From the NCBI GenBank assembly GCA_014529385.2, contig CM043942.1:811001-875000 (forward strand): a DNA stretch of 64,000 nucleotides. The letters are read 5' to 3'. Each line of letters begins with the position of its first letter. Positions within the stretch are counted from its first letter, which is position 1. The notes beneath the pieces are model-generated. The model saw only the letters and a program-made list of their open reading frames with translations. It was not told the origin of the DNA and ran no database searches. The position numbers were made by a program, and so were the translations under genes. The stretch is from Adiantum capillus-veneris (Eukaryota; Streptophyta; Polypodiopsida; Polypodiales; Pteridaceae). Below, one piece after another: positions 30,780 to 41,819 of the stretch.

Positions 30780-31678
30780 ACCAATGACTCCGAACATGTG
30801 CAATGCCGGAGAGATCAAGTGTTGGGCTCTCAAAAAGTACCTCTTTGACACATTGGGGTGAAAGCATCGGGAAGTCTACTTGGAAAGAGGTTGAGAATGT
30901 CCAAAAGCATTTTCTCACCAACTTTCTAGACACAAACACCCTACATGCTCTTACTTCTTGAGTCCGGATCGCTTCCTATTGACGTCTTGTCCATGAAAAG
31001 GGTTGTGGAGTACATGCTTAAGACACAACATAGTCCTTTGTATCAACTTCCTAGAATCGCATATGAAGCAATTCAAAAGGTCCAAAAGACATGCAAGAGA
31101 AAAATACTAAGTTCGGGGTGGATTCTTGACATCAAGAAATGGTTTGGAAGATGGGATACATGTCACTTGGTCAAGGATGCATTGGTCGACTCCCAAGTTA
31201 ATGAGGAAGTCTTACAATGCCAATGTATCACAGCTTGGGAGAAATCCAAAGTTTCTCGCTTCAGCCATTACACCACACACGTTGCCCCAAACTACAAATC
31301 TCTCTTCTTCTCCGAACAAGGTAACCGAACCCATCCCTACATCCTTGAGCCCATCCCATTGAGTGCGATCCACACCATTGCCTCCATTCGTCTTAGCTCT
31401 CATTCTCTATGTTGCGAGACAGGACGTTGGCCACTAGCGAGGAGTCTCATCGACTTTGCACCTTATGCCCTCGTCAAGTGCAAGAGAGTGAGTACCACAC
31501 ACTACTTGAGTGCTCAGTTTTTGACCACATTAGGTCCTCTTTTCCCCATATATTCAGCCATCAACTCTCCCTACGTACCTTCCTCTCCCAAGCACAATGT
31601 GGACTCTCTATTGTGATGCTCATTTCAGCCATTTTTGAGCATCGAGAGTCACTTATGACCTCCACTCATACCATGTGA
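30780..31678 (+). pseudogene. LINE L3 ORF2 C-terminal part
   Basis: Frame 30,945-31,616 (LLLLESGSLPIDVLSMKRVV then WFGRWDTCHLVKD and HYTTHVAPNYKSLFFSEQGN) matches L1 ORF2 downstream of RT. A shift near 31,430 moves the Cys/His end (HRLCTLCPRQVQESEYHTLL) into the 31,409-31,678 frame. No RT or endonuclease domain remains. Confidence 0.82.
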
Positions 31679-31732
31679 TGTGTTCATTTAGTCCCATAGG
31701 TCATATTTGACATCCAAGAATGATAATAGAAC

Positions 31733-31738
31733 TATCTA

Positions 31739-31783
<45 letters not shown>

Positions 31784-31825
31784 TCCTCTATCCCTATCTC
31801 CCTCTCTCTCTCTATGCCTATCTCT

Positions 31826-31893
<68 letters not shown>
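31733..31893 (+). repeat. (TATC)n(CT)n tail of L3
   Basis: Begins with TATCTATCTATC, then two long CT runs split by a short CCTATCTCC-containing stretch. Same arrangement as at the L1 3' end. Confidence 0.95.
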
Positions 31894-31894
<1 letters not shown>

Positions 31895-32379
31895 ACAAAC
31901 TTAACATTTCTATCTTACATTCTCTCCAAACAAGCCTAGCAAAGCTATCATTTGCAAACAAGCCTAGCAAAGCAACTATTTTCAAATGAACGAGGTATGT
32001 TATGGATTCACTATTTTTTTATTTCTTTTTCAATTTATACGTGTGTGTGTGTGTGTGTGTGTATAGTAGAAAACAAGAGGGAAAGAGGGGGGAGGTACTT
32101 TGTTTTGTGTTTACCTATTTCTTTGTAACGCCGTTGAGCTTCGGCTAGGTTGAGCTTCCAAAGACGATGGCGGAAAACCTCCATCGATGTTGTGCTTCCA
32201 AAGACGATGGGAGAAACTTGGACGAAACCCCCTTCGACGAAACTTGGGAAGCTTGGAGAAGGAGAAAGAGTGAAGGGAGACGGGGGGGGGGGGGGGGGGG
32301 ATGACGAAGAGAAAGAGCGCAGAGTATGCTACAAAAAAAGGGGCATACTCTGCCTTCTTGCCTATTTTAGGCGTCATGC
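31894..32379. other. Spacer and presumed 5' region of CACTA B
   Basis: Contains a 19-bp direct repeat (CAAACAAGCCTAGCAAAGC at about 31,927 and 31,955), a (GT)n run near 32,039-32,062, a repeated GCTTCCAAAGACGATGG at about 32,152 and 32,190, and a run of 19 G at 32,282-32,300. A CACTATTTTTTTATTTC at 32,009 could be the element terminus but is weak. No supported gene. Confidence 0.45.
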
Positions 32380-32451
32380 ATTACCGCAAATATTGCCACG
32401 ACTATTATTGCGGATATTACCGCGCCCATTACTACGTATATTACCGTGGCC
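32380..32451 (+). repeat. Subterminal 12-bp repeat array, CACTA B
   Basis: Six exact-length 12-mers in a row: ATTACCGCAAAT, ATTGCCACGACT, ATTATTGCGGAT, ATTACCGCGCCC, ATTACTACGTAT, ATTACCGTGGCC. Same motif family as at 12,141 and 61,604. Confidence 0.8.
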
Positions 32452-32784
32452 GGTCAGTTCAAACGGATACATGCGAATCCAAGGTTGCAGGGGGGGTACA
32501 AACCACCCCCTCTACCCTTAGCTATCCATTAATTCATTTTCTAGCCTGTTGAGTTTTTTAATGAAGATTTTTTTTTATAAAGGATACTTTATTTTGTAGT
32601 ACTTTTAAATGTTATTTAATCGCATTTTTTAAGTTCTCTTTTAGTTAAAAATAATTTTAGCACTCATTGTCATTTATTCTCTTTGACCTTACCTTTATAT
32701 AAATTTTTTAACGGAATTTAGGGCTTTTCTAATTATTTATTTTTTAGGACACATGACTAAATAAACAACATTTTGCGTGTGCAG

Positions 32785-35113
32785 GATATCGATTGGGATG
32801 ATCGTGGTCCCCTAGAGGCCCTGCGCGTGATTGTTGGCTGAAGGAAAAACTCCCTTGTCCTTGTGCCAAGCGCAAAAGGGCAATCCGTCGCTTGAGGTGC
32901 ATTGCCTTGGAGTACGTGGAGAACGAAGGGCTTTGGCATCCTCGAAAAAGTGCTCGGAGAGATGAGAACGTGACTCATCTGTCGCTTTAGGAGGTGCCAC
33001 ATTGGTCTGTGTTCGATAGTGGTGCACCGACGCGCAAGGCCGAACGGCAGAGGCAAGAGCGACTGAGCAATTTGGGTGCACCGCATGGTGATCCTCCTGT
33101 TGGCTCTACTTCGGTAACTCCTATGGCATCTCCGTCACACTTTGAGGTAGAGGATGAGCACATGTTCGACATGTGTGATGAGTTACTAGCTCATGAGCGC
33201 CACGTGTGCGAGGAGAATTGTCAACCCTCCACTAAACGGGCTGCCAAAACGGAGGATAGATTGATGATGAGTGCCCGAACATCTCTTTACGACGGAGCAT
33301 GGTACTCGGTGCTCCGAGCATCGTTGGAAGTCCTCAACTTGCAAGAAAAATTCGGTTGGAGTAATGCAAGTGTCGATACACTACTTCTATAAGTATGAAA
33401 TGTGGCTTTTATATACTCTCCACTCGCTTTATGTTGCTGTCTTCTAGCAATTATACTAATACGGATGATTGTTGTAGTTTGATGGGCAAAATGTTTCCAG
33501 AAGATCACCACATGCCTCCAGATCATTGACAAGCTAGATCGTATGTCACTGCGCTTGGAATGGAGTATGAGCGCATCCATGCGTGCGTCAACGATTGCAT
33601 GCTATACCGCAATGAGCATGCACTTGCTACCTCATGTCCCGTGTGCGGGGAGGCACGATACAAGAAAGGAGTGAGCAGGGCACACTTACCCCGCAAGGTA
33701 TTGAGACATTTTTCATTAATTCCTCGTATCCAACACATGTTTAAAAGTAGGTCTATCGTGGATCTTCTCCACTGGCACGTGAACCGTCACTCAAATGATG
33801 GAATGATGCGTGTCCCTGCCGATTCACCTCAATGGAGGCACATCAAAACTCAATGTCCAAAGTTTGGGTTGGAGCCTCAACACTTGAGGCTTGGGTTAGC
33901 AAGTGATGGTGTCAACCCCTTTGGCACTAAGTCTAGTTCATGGAGCACTTGGCCTGTGGTGATCGTCAACTACAATATTCCACCATGGGAGACAATCAAG
34001 AAGGGAAATATACTTCTTTCCTTGCTTGTGCCAGGGATGTACAAAGTGTCAAATATTGACGTCTACCTCGAGCCCCTCATTGAGGAGTTGGAGGAGTTAT
34101 GGAGAGGCATTCCTGTTGTCGATGTCTCACTTGCAGAGGGGGGGAGAGAGGCCATTGTGAAGGGAATCATTATGTGGACTATGCATGACTATCTTAGGCT
34201 TGAAGAGATTTTTGGTAACCCCCTTTCCTCTATCTCTCTCTCCCTCTTTTCCTCTCTCCCTTTAGTTCACTCATCTCTCTAACCATATTATATGTATGCA
34301 GGGTTGTCCACATCGGAGCACAATGCATGTTCTACTTGCGGGCCATCGTTGGTGACGGAGAGGCCCGATCCCTTGCGCAAGGTAATCTATTCAAACAACC
34401 ATCTTTCCTTACCCCAAGGGTATACAAGCACAAGGATCCAACAAATGGGAAGACCCCTCTAAAGCTCACGATGGTGGCAGATTGGGCAACCATTTGGGAA
34501 GAACACCACAACAACAATCCGGCTCCGTGTCCTCCACCAAAAGGTATATCAAGGTATTCCATATTTTTAAGGCTTCCGTATTAGAAGGACTTAAAAATAC
34601 AACACCTCTTTGATCACATGCACATATTCAAGAATGTAGCCCAAACACTATGGGACCACATTATTGGCAAAAAGGACTCTTTGGGTGCGAGGGAGGATTT
34701 GAGGCTTTTAAAACGTCTCCCCGCCTCTGCTACTCTAAGTCATGCCCCAAATGGAAAGATTGTGCTTCCTAAAGCACCATGGATGCTAGCCAAAGAAGAA
34801 TTAGACAAGGTGAAGGGTACCATTGCCTCTATTCGCACACCAAAAGGATACATGAGGTCGCTAAAGGGAGCTTTCACAAAAGCGAAGAAGATGGGTTGAA
34901 GTCCCATGATTGGCACAAGATGCTTCAGGTAATCTTCATACTCCCTATTCTATCTATAGTTTGCGTGTATGACTATCACTCACTTTCCCTTCCCTTGATT
35001 TACATTGTAGTTCATTCTGTCGGTGAGTATGTGTATATGTCGGGACAAGAAAGTCATGGATGCTATTTTCAAACTAGGAGAGCTAGTAAGATACACCACA
35101 AGACTCCACTCAA
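32785..35113 (+). pseudogene. CACTA TNP2 transposase, 5' half
   Basis: Transposase_21-type sequence. N-terminal part LKEKLPCPCAKRKRAIRRLR then a 33,000-33,392 exon ending LNLQEKFGWSNASVDTLLL; intron about 33,393-33,478; then ALGMEYERIHACVNDCMLYR, SCPVCGEARYKKG, LRLGLASDGVNPFG, WSTWPVVIVNYNIPPW and NIDVYLEPLIEELEELW, with conserved Asp in ASDG and NIDVYL. A second intron begins GTAACC near 34,216. The next exon reads HLFDHMHIFKNVAQTLWDHI and, after a one-base shift near 34,895, GLKSHDWHKMLQ. The last exon ends KLGELVRYTTRLH. Stops include TAG at about 34,582, where TNP2 normally has Trp. It would catalyse cut-and-paste excision; now broken. Confidence 0.85.
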
Positions 35114-35640
35114 ATTCAAACACATCAACATCCACCTTTACGGGGGCTAAGATTGGAAACAAAGAGGCGAACGCACAACAAGAAGAAAAGTTGCCTCAAA
35201 AATCAAAGATCAAATCACGTATCAATATGACAGATATGAATCACTTAAGGAAGGGGGGAGTGTCATGAATGCCAAAGCTCTTCCAAAGCTAAAGAACAAC
35301 CTTGAAGACAAAGATTCAACGATCAATGGAAAGATGAAGAATTTCATACAAAGATGTTATCATGCAAACAATGATAACTTCAGCACAAAAGCTCCCAACA
35401 ACAAAACATAAGGAGTTTCATAGTGCTAAATCTAGTGAAGTATTGCAAGTCAATGACAAAGACAGAAACATCAAAAGCTCTTCATGGAAAATATGAATCA
35501 CTCAAGAAAGGGGGGAGCGTCATAAACAACAAAGCACTTCCCAAGCTGAAGTCCAACCTTGAAGACAAAGCTGAACACAACCATATGACAAGACTGCACA
35601 AGGTTGTGTCAATGGACGACATGAATTAGGAAGGGTGGAA
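35114..35640 (+). pseudogene. M-family ORF3 tail, left palindrome arm
   Basis: Matches, in inverted orientation, 37,316-37,852. It encodes two copies of a KYESLKKGGSV / NNKALPKLKxNLEDK module (about 35,232-35,320 and 35,490-35,580). Each module contains a purine run (AAGGAAGGGGGGAG, AAGAAAGGGGGGAG). The true polypurine tract GAAGGGTGGAA ends at 35,640. Confidence 0.75.
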
Positions 35641-36397
35641 TGTTTGAGAACAGATCAAACGGGCACCCAATTGGTCGGACACATAACTGGACACCACATT
35701 TGTACTCTTAGTTTTCCGAGCTACTGTAGTAATACTCCGTGAAAATCCTAATTACAGAGTAGTAGATACATCCCCTGAGTTGTAATGCTGTCATGACAAT
35801 TGTAAAGGTCCATGTGAGCCGGCCATTGGCCGTTTAGAATGCCTTAGGTATAAAGGTCAATAACTTTAATGTGAAAGGAGGCTTATTTTTAGAAGAAGAA
35901 GGGAGCTCAAAAAACATACGCTCAAGCAACGAGCTACTCCAACCTTGTAATCATCGTAGTTAATGAATGGGTAATCAATTTCTAAATCCGAAACTTGCAT
36001 TGTGTTCCTCTCTCTTTGCTCTTTAGACTAAGTGTAAGCATTGTCAGTTTTTCTGTGGTTCACGACTACGCGTCTGTGAGCTATAATTGCATATTTGAGT
36101 GCTTAAATCATTGTTTTTAGTCGTTTTGACCAAAGGGCGACCTTTCTAGACTGATATGTTGCAATTTTTAGGACCTTTTTCATGATGGATAGTGATTTTG
36201 GTACCTTCTCAGATTGTGACCAGACTTGCTAGGATAGTGCCCCTAGGTGTCCTAGACCTCCTCCTAAAGTTTCATTGCATTTCGAGTCCGTTAGAGTGCC
36301 GAAATGGCATGATGACCTAGAGCTGTGAGAAAGGACATAGGCAGATTTCCCTAATCATTGAGTGTTGGTTTTCTTGTTGAGCTAGTGTGTTTGCTTG
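35641..36397 (+). repeat. M-family LTR, left palindrome arm (truncated)
   Basis: Starts TGTTTGAGAACAGATC immediately after the purine tract. It follows the 37,315-36,458 copy until about GCTAGTGTGTTTGCTT, then diverges, so about 80 bp of the LTR 3' end are missing. Confidence 0.82.
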
Positions 36398-36457
36398 TTA
36401 ATGTTAGTGGGTCGCCGCGACGGACGTCTGCAACATAGATTTCTAGCACTAACATAA

Positions 36458-37315
36458 TGTCAATACTCAGGGAAAGTGACTCGGATGGGGCACGAAGACT
36501 CTATGAGATCGTCAATCTCACGAAGTGAACCTTAAAAAGCAATCACACTAGCTCAGCAAGCAAGCCAACACTCAATGATCAGGGAAATCTGCCTATGTCC
36601 TTTCTCACTGCTCTAGGCCATCATGCCATTTCGGCACTCCAACAGACTCGAAATGCAACGAAACTTTAGGAGGAGGTCTAGGACACCTAGGGGCACTATC
36701 CTAGCAAGTCTAGTTGCAATATGACAAGGTACCAAAATCACAATCCATCATAAAATAGGTACTGAAAACTGCAACAGATCGGTCTAGAAAGGTTGCCCTA
36801 TGGTCTAAGAACACTCTCCTATGGTCAAAACGACTCAAAACAATGATTTAAGCACTCAAATCTGTAATTATAGCTCATAGACGTGTAGTTGTGAACCGTA
36901 GCAAAACTGACAATGCTTACACTTAGTTTAAAGATCAAAGAGAGAGGAACAAAATGTAAGTTTCGGATTTAAAAACTGATTACCCATTCATTAACTGCGA
37001 TGATTACAAGGTTGGAGCAGCTTGTAGCTTGAGCGTACATTTTTTGAGCTCCCTTCTTCTTCTAAAAATAAGCCTGCTTTCACATTAAAGTTATTGACCT
37101 TTATACCTAGGGAATTCTAAATGGTCAGTGGCCGGCTCAAACGGACCTTTACAATTGTCATGACAGTATTACAACTCAGGGGATTGATCCACTACTCTGT
37201 AACCAGGGTTTGCACGGAGTATTACTACACTAGCTCGGAAAACTAATAGAGTACAAATGTGGTGTCTAGTTATGTGTCCGATCAATCGGGCGCCCGTTTG
37301 ATCTATCCTCAAACA
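36458..37315 (-). repeat. 3' LTR of element M (858 bp)
   Basis: On the minus strand it begins TGTTTGAGGATAG at 37,315, right after polypurine tract AAGAAGGGGGGAA, and probably ends GTATTGACA at 36,458. A further copy starts at 63,875. Confidence 0.75.
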
Positions 37316-37852
37316 TTCCCCCCTTCTTAATTCGTGTCGTCCCTTGACACAACCTTGTGCAGTCTTGTCATAGGGTTGTCTTCAGCTTTGTCTTCAAGGT
37401 TGGACTTCAGCTTGGGAAGTGCTTTGTTGTTTATGACGCTCCCCCCTTCCTTGAGTGATTCATATCTGCCATGAAGAGTTCTTTTGATGTTTCTGTCTTT
37501 GTCATTGACTTGCAATACTTCACTAGATTTAGCACTATGGAACTCCTTATGTTTTGTTGTTGGGAGCTTTTGTGCTGAAGTTGTCATTGTTTGCATGATA
37601 ACGTCTTTGTATGACATTCTTCATCTTTCCATTGATCGTTGAATCTTTGTCTTCAAGGTTTTTCTTTAGCTTTGGAAGAGCTTTGGCATTGATGACACTC
37701 CCCCCTTTCTTGAGTGATTCATATTTGTCATGTTGATACGTGATTTGATCTTTGATTTTTGAGGCAACTTTTCTTCTTGTTGTGCATTCGCCTCTTTATT
37801 GCCAATCTTAGCCCCCGTAAAGGTGGATATTGATGTGTTTGAATTTGAAAAA
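37316..37852 (-). pseudogene. M ORF3 tail and polypurine tract
   Basis: Minus frame 37,617-37,327 includes HGRYESLKEGGSVINNKALP then LKSNLEDKAE, a repeat of the module also present further upstream (rc of about 37,735-37,650). The ORF stop lies directly before polypurine tract AAGAAGGGGGGAA (rc of 37,316-37,328). Function unknown. Confidence 0.6.
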
Positions 37853-38864
37853 TTGATCCTTTTTGGCGCGTGGAATTTATGATGGATTTGCTTTCAAGGT
37901 CCACTGCAATTTGACTTGTCTACAATAGGCCACCAATGTTGAAGCACTGTGTGAGCTACTTTTGATTGTTGTGGATAGATCGCTTGCTGAATTTTTCATT
38001 GCTTGTCATTGTAGGCCATTTTTTGACTTGCCATTTTTTGATGGAGCTTTGTTGTTGCCCTTTTAGATAAAAGATGCTCTTGATAAGCATATGGAGACCT
38101 TCTATGTTTGCTCCAAGTCATTGTCGATTGATTTGGGAAGACATTTCCTTATTGCTGATGTAGAAGGAATATATACAAGAAGTTGATGATGAGGGTTTCT
38201 AGATTAGGGTCTTAAAACCTGGATGACCAAAGGGGAAAAAAAAATTCAGTGGGAAAATAGTGCCTTTGGTATACGCTCTTATTGAAGTTGAGAATATCCA
38301 CTTGAAGTACCTGTCATGCAAGGTGAGTGCTTGGGAGAAACAAAGGAAGAGTGTCTAATGGAAGTGCCAATTATGGGACACTCTATATGCATATGAAAAT
38401 TTGTCGAACGAAAGCATGCAGTGTAAGAGATGGAGATGATGGATGCTTCAAGGAACAGATGTAGCACATATGAGATCAAAGGATGTCTCAATAGCTTCCA
38501 TGTTTCCAAGAAGGGTTTTCGATGTAGAAGCTTCTCCACTCATACCTCACTGTGTTGAGTGCGTGAGTGTCTTTTGGACTTCCTACTTCACTTACCACTA
38601 TACTACAATGACTTCGACTCTTATGCTCACCCATACCAGCATGAGCGTCACAACGTAATTATGTTCAAATCTTCTAGCTTGAGCAGTACCTAGAATAACA
38701 AAGACGCTTAGACCAGAGAGAATATTACATGAAGGTTTGGGAGTAACGCCTCGCTCATGTAGCGGCTTAGCTACCCGAATCTGACTTTTATGCCATGTAT
38801 TTTTAATGGAGACTTGGAATTACCTGTTCAAGGCCAGAAACCCAATTCCATAAGTTTTGGAAAT
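37853..38864. other. M 3' region with a + strand coding remnant
   Basis: No minus-strand domain was recognised. On the + strand, about 38,640-38,800, one frame reads SQRNYVQIF, stop, LEQYLE, stop, QRRLDQREYYMKVWE, stop, RLAHVAA, stop, LPESDFYAMYF. The stops are TAG or TAA where CAG or CAA would give a smooth coiled-coil-like protein. Origin unknown; possibly an older fragment captured by M. Confidence 0.35.
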
Positions 38865-39982
38865 TTAGCCTTTTCCATTGTGTTGATCTTTGGATGCCAC
38901 CATTTTGTCGTGTAGGTTGGCATGTTTTGGCTCCTCTTGACATGATTGTTGTATGTTATCACTACTTTGTGAAACAAGTTCTTCAGCTGCTGTAGAGATT
39001 AACTGAGCTTTTGCTTTATCTTCCATGAGAAGTGGTTGTTGAGAGGTGTGTGTTCTTTGTGATTGAGTTTCCATGAGCAATTTTGGAACCCACCTTGTCT
39101 TTGGTCTGTGTGTGACCGTATTTTGCATTTGCCCCTTTTTCTCGATGACTTGATGGACACTAGGCTTCGGTATCCAAATTTGATGATTTCCTTTGTAGGA
39201 GCCTTGATTTTGGAGTCGATGATGAGGTATCTATATAGAGATTGCAGCAGCCTTGGTTGCAATTGGCTTCTGTTGGATGTTGGTTGTCTTTGCCTGCTTT
39301 GGGGTAGAAGCTTGTGCTGCATGATTTTTCTTGGTTGTTCTAGATTGACCTACAATTTTTGGTAACCATATTTGAGTGTTACCTGCATACAATCCTTGTG
39401 CTTCAAGTAGCTTGACTTGAATGAGCCGTTGCTTTACCTCTATTTGTTGGGTAAATTGGTTAACGATTGACTTTGGTACCCAAACTTGTTGCATTGTTTG
39501 CTTCTTTGATCTTTTCTTTTGATGCCTTTTGCTATTGTTCGTTCTCCTGCTTGAGTTGTTTGCCTTGTGTTGATTGTGCATCTTGTTCCTTGTAGAACTC
39601 GTTGGTTAAGGTGGGTAGGTCCAAGCTATTACTTTAGGCTTTTTGGTCCAAACATTAGCGTTTCCTTGGAAGTAGCCCTGAGCAGTGATTGACTCATTTG
39701 ATGCTACCCACCCTGTCACCTTTTGTTGTTGTGGTTGAACTTGTGCTTCATGTATCCAAACTGGGTCTTTGACATTGATGTGCTCTTTGGATACTAACAC
39801 TTGGTTGATTCAATTCGGCTTCTTCCTACTGCTTTGATGTGATGGAAACTTTTGTTGATAGACTTTTTGTTTTGGTTTCCATTGCATTGTTGATGGTGTG
39901 GCTCTTGATGTAGAGGCTTTGCAAGAAGTTTGATGGAAGATTATTGAAGGTAAAGTTTTCTTGCGAGGTTGATCTCCTTCAG
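38865..39982 (-). pseudogene. M ORF3, WxPK repeat part
   Basis: Continues in frame across the X insertion from 54,413. Lys/Gln-rich. It repeats a motif close to AQGxYxGNxQIWxPK: TAQGYFQGNANVWTKK (about 39,650), LEAQGLYAGNTQIWLPK (about 39,380) and SYKGNHQIWIPK (about 39,180), plus QVWVPK and TRWVPK. Stops at about 39,606 and 39,230 could be former Gln codons. G1 has the same motif after integrase. No known domain; the regular spacing of basic and aromatic residues could suit RNA or protein binding. Confidence 0.6.
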
Positions 39983-41819
39983 TGTGAGGGCCATACCTTG
40001 ACTTGACCCTACTCACCTCCCTCAGTCCTCCAGACCGTTCCAAGGAATGACGTAGATCTATCTGCAGGTATCCCTCCCACTTGGCATCGACACTTAGACA
40101 GGACTCCGGTCTATCTGGAATGCCAACCCAACGGGGTACATCCCTTCATTCAACGATTCTATCCGCTTCTCATAATCAATCTGTCCTTGACAACTTTTCA
40201 TACCCAAAATTGTGGTCCTTAGTCTTGATTCTCTTGATCTTTAACTTGAGGATTTTCTCTTGCTTTCTTGTTCTCCCTTGGTTCATGGCGATAACCCCTT
40301 TTTCCTGATAAGCAGACATGGTAGTTATCACTTTTCCCTAAGAAGAGGGATCTTGCAATCCTACCTGGTCTCGCTCGTCCCCGATTATCCATTTTTATCC
40401 CACATAGTTCTAGCATTTAACATAAAAATTTCAAATCAACATCCGGCCATCTGACCCTCCGGATCCGCCCATGCACCGAACCATTTCATGAAAATTCCTT
40501 CCCGAGGTAGTACTTAACTACTACAAAATCAGGAGGACAGCAGTCTATCAGACATCATCAACAACAAGCAGCATGCAATCTGTTGGATACCCTCATTTAG
40601 GAAAATTCATCTAGTTGTTCTCACAAGATCCTTATTGAGAAAATTTTAATTTCCTTTCCTTTATCCACTATAATTAGCTTGTAACTAGTTTCCTAACTAA
40701 TCATGTAACACATTTAGTTTCAACCAATTCATCTTGCCTCCTATTCACGCCAAGATAATCGGTTACAAGCCATCAAAATTGCGACACCTTCACAATATTT
40801 CCCAGAATTAAGTGTTTGGGAAAGGTTCATCAAGTAAGTTAATCATTCCAGCTTCCTAAGTATTTGATTTTGAGAGGTATAGCACCATCTGGTGATAAAT
40901 GCACAGGATAGCCCCTATATTCCTAGCCTTTCTAGTTCCTTTTTAAGCAACCAAGTCGAACAAATTTCCTTAATTAAATTCACATCATCCTCCCTGAGTA
41001 TGACCTTCTCATCCAACTATTGGCATCAGGACATACCCGGATTATGGCCGATTTCCAATAAGATAACGCAAGAACTTCAGCCGGCCGGGCAAAAATAAAA
41101 CAAACCCATTCATCCCTTATCCCTCGGGCATGAATGACCTAGGTATAATAACTTGCCGGCTACGTTGCCCTAGCCGAAAAGGGACAATCTCCGTCAAGAT
41201 CCCCAAGAGAATCCTCTCAATGGGCCGGCCTTTCAATCAAATTGAACCCAAGAAGATCCATCTTGGTTTCCGGTCATTTCAGACAATCTTCAAAACTCCT
41301 AGTTAAATCTATGTTTTGCAATGGGCCATCCCTATCACCTCTCGAGATTCCTTTTTAACTCCTAGTTGGTAATTTCTAGGTTCATTCATTTATCAACCTT
41401 AATTCCTACTTTCATTAATTATTTACCAACCAAGTTTATTAGAAAATACAAGCGAGTTTTTGCTATAGGCATTTAATGGTTAATGTCTCTTCGAAAATGC
41501 CAACTTTTGAAGTTCAATCCCCGTTTTGTACGATTCCCAGGTTTTTGCAATCCTTTGCCATCCATGGGGCATCTCCATGGAAGCTTGTAGAGTTTTTGGT
41601 TCAAACAACACGGAGATCAATTCCGCGAAGTTATCCTCTATCTCTCCCATACCGTATTTGCAAACAAACTTGAAATTGACAACGTTTAGAAATACTCTTC
41701 AATACCAAAAATTGAACTACTTCTATCAAGCTTAGACAATTAATCTTTTCTTATGGTGCTTAGCTTTCCATTTAAGAAGCTAGAAGGTCATCCTATAATT
41801 TATGAGTTTTTGAGCTTTC

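Larger units (their letters stand above)
29548..31735 (+). mobile_element. LINE copy L3, central part deleted
   Basis: Begins with the same 5' UTR as L1, has ORF1 (29,737 to about 30,683) and the first codons of ORF2 (RISFWNCNRYPWNAG), then jumps near 30,785 to the C-terminal third of ORF2 (NMCNAGEIKCWAL-type sequence). It ends with the same GGTCATATTTGACATCC terminus and (TATC)n(CT)n tail. Confidence 0.88.
35114..37852. repeat. Large palindrome of M-family 3' ends
   Basis: Left arm 35,114 to about 36,397 and right arm about 36,529 to 37,852 are reverse complements at roughly 90% identity, each comprising ORF3 tail, polypurine tract and LTR, arranged LTR to LTR. The centre (about 36,398-36,528) includes a 9-bp inverted repeat ATGTTAGTG/CACTAACAT at 36,401-36,409 and 36,447-36,455. 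Confidence 0.88.

Noticed and set aside
33680-34290. Possible host gene with introns
   Set aside because: Sequence matches the TNP2 transposase plan (ASDG, NIDVYL) and has stops; it is transposon derived.
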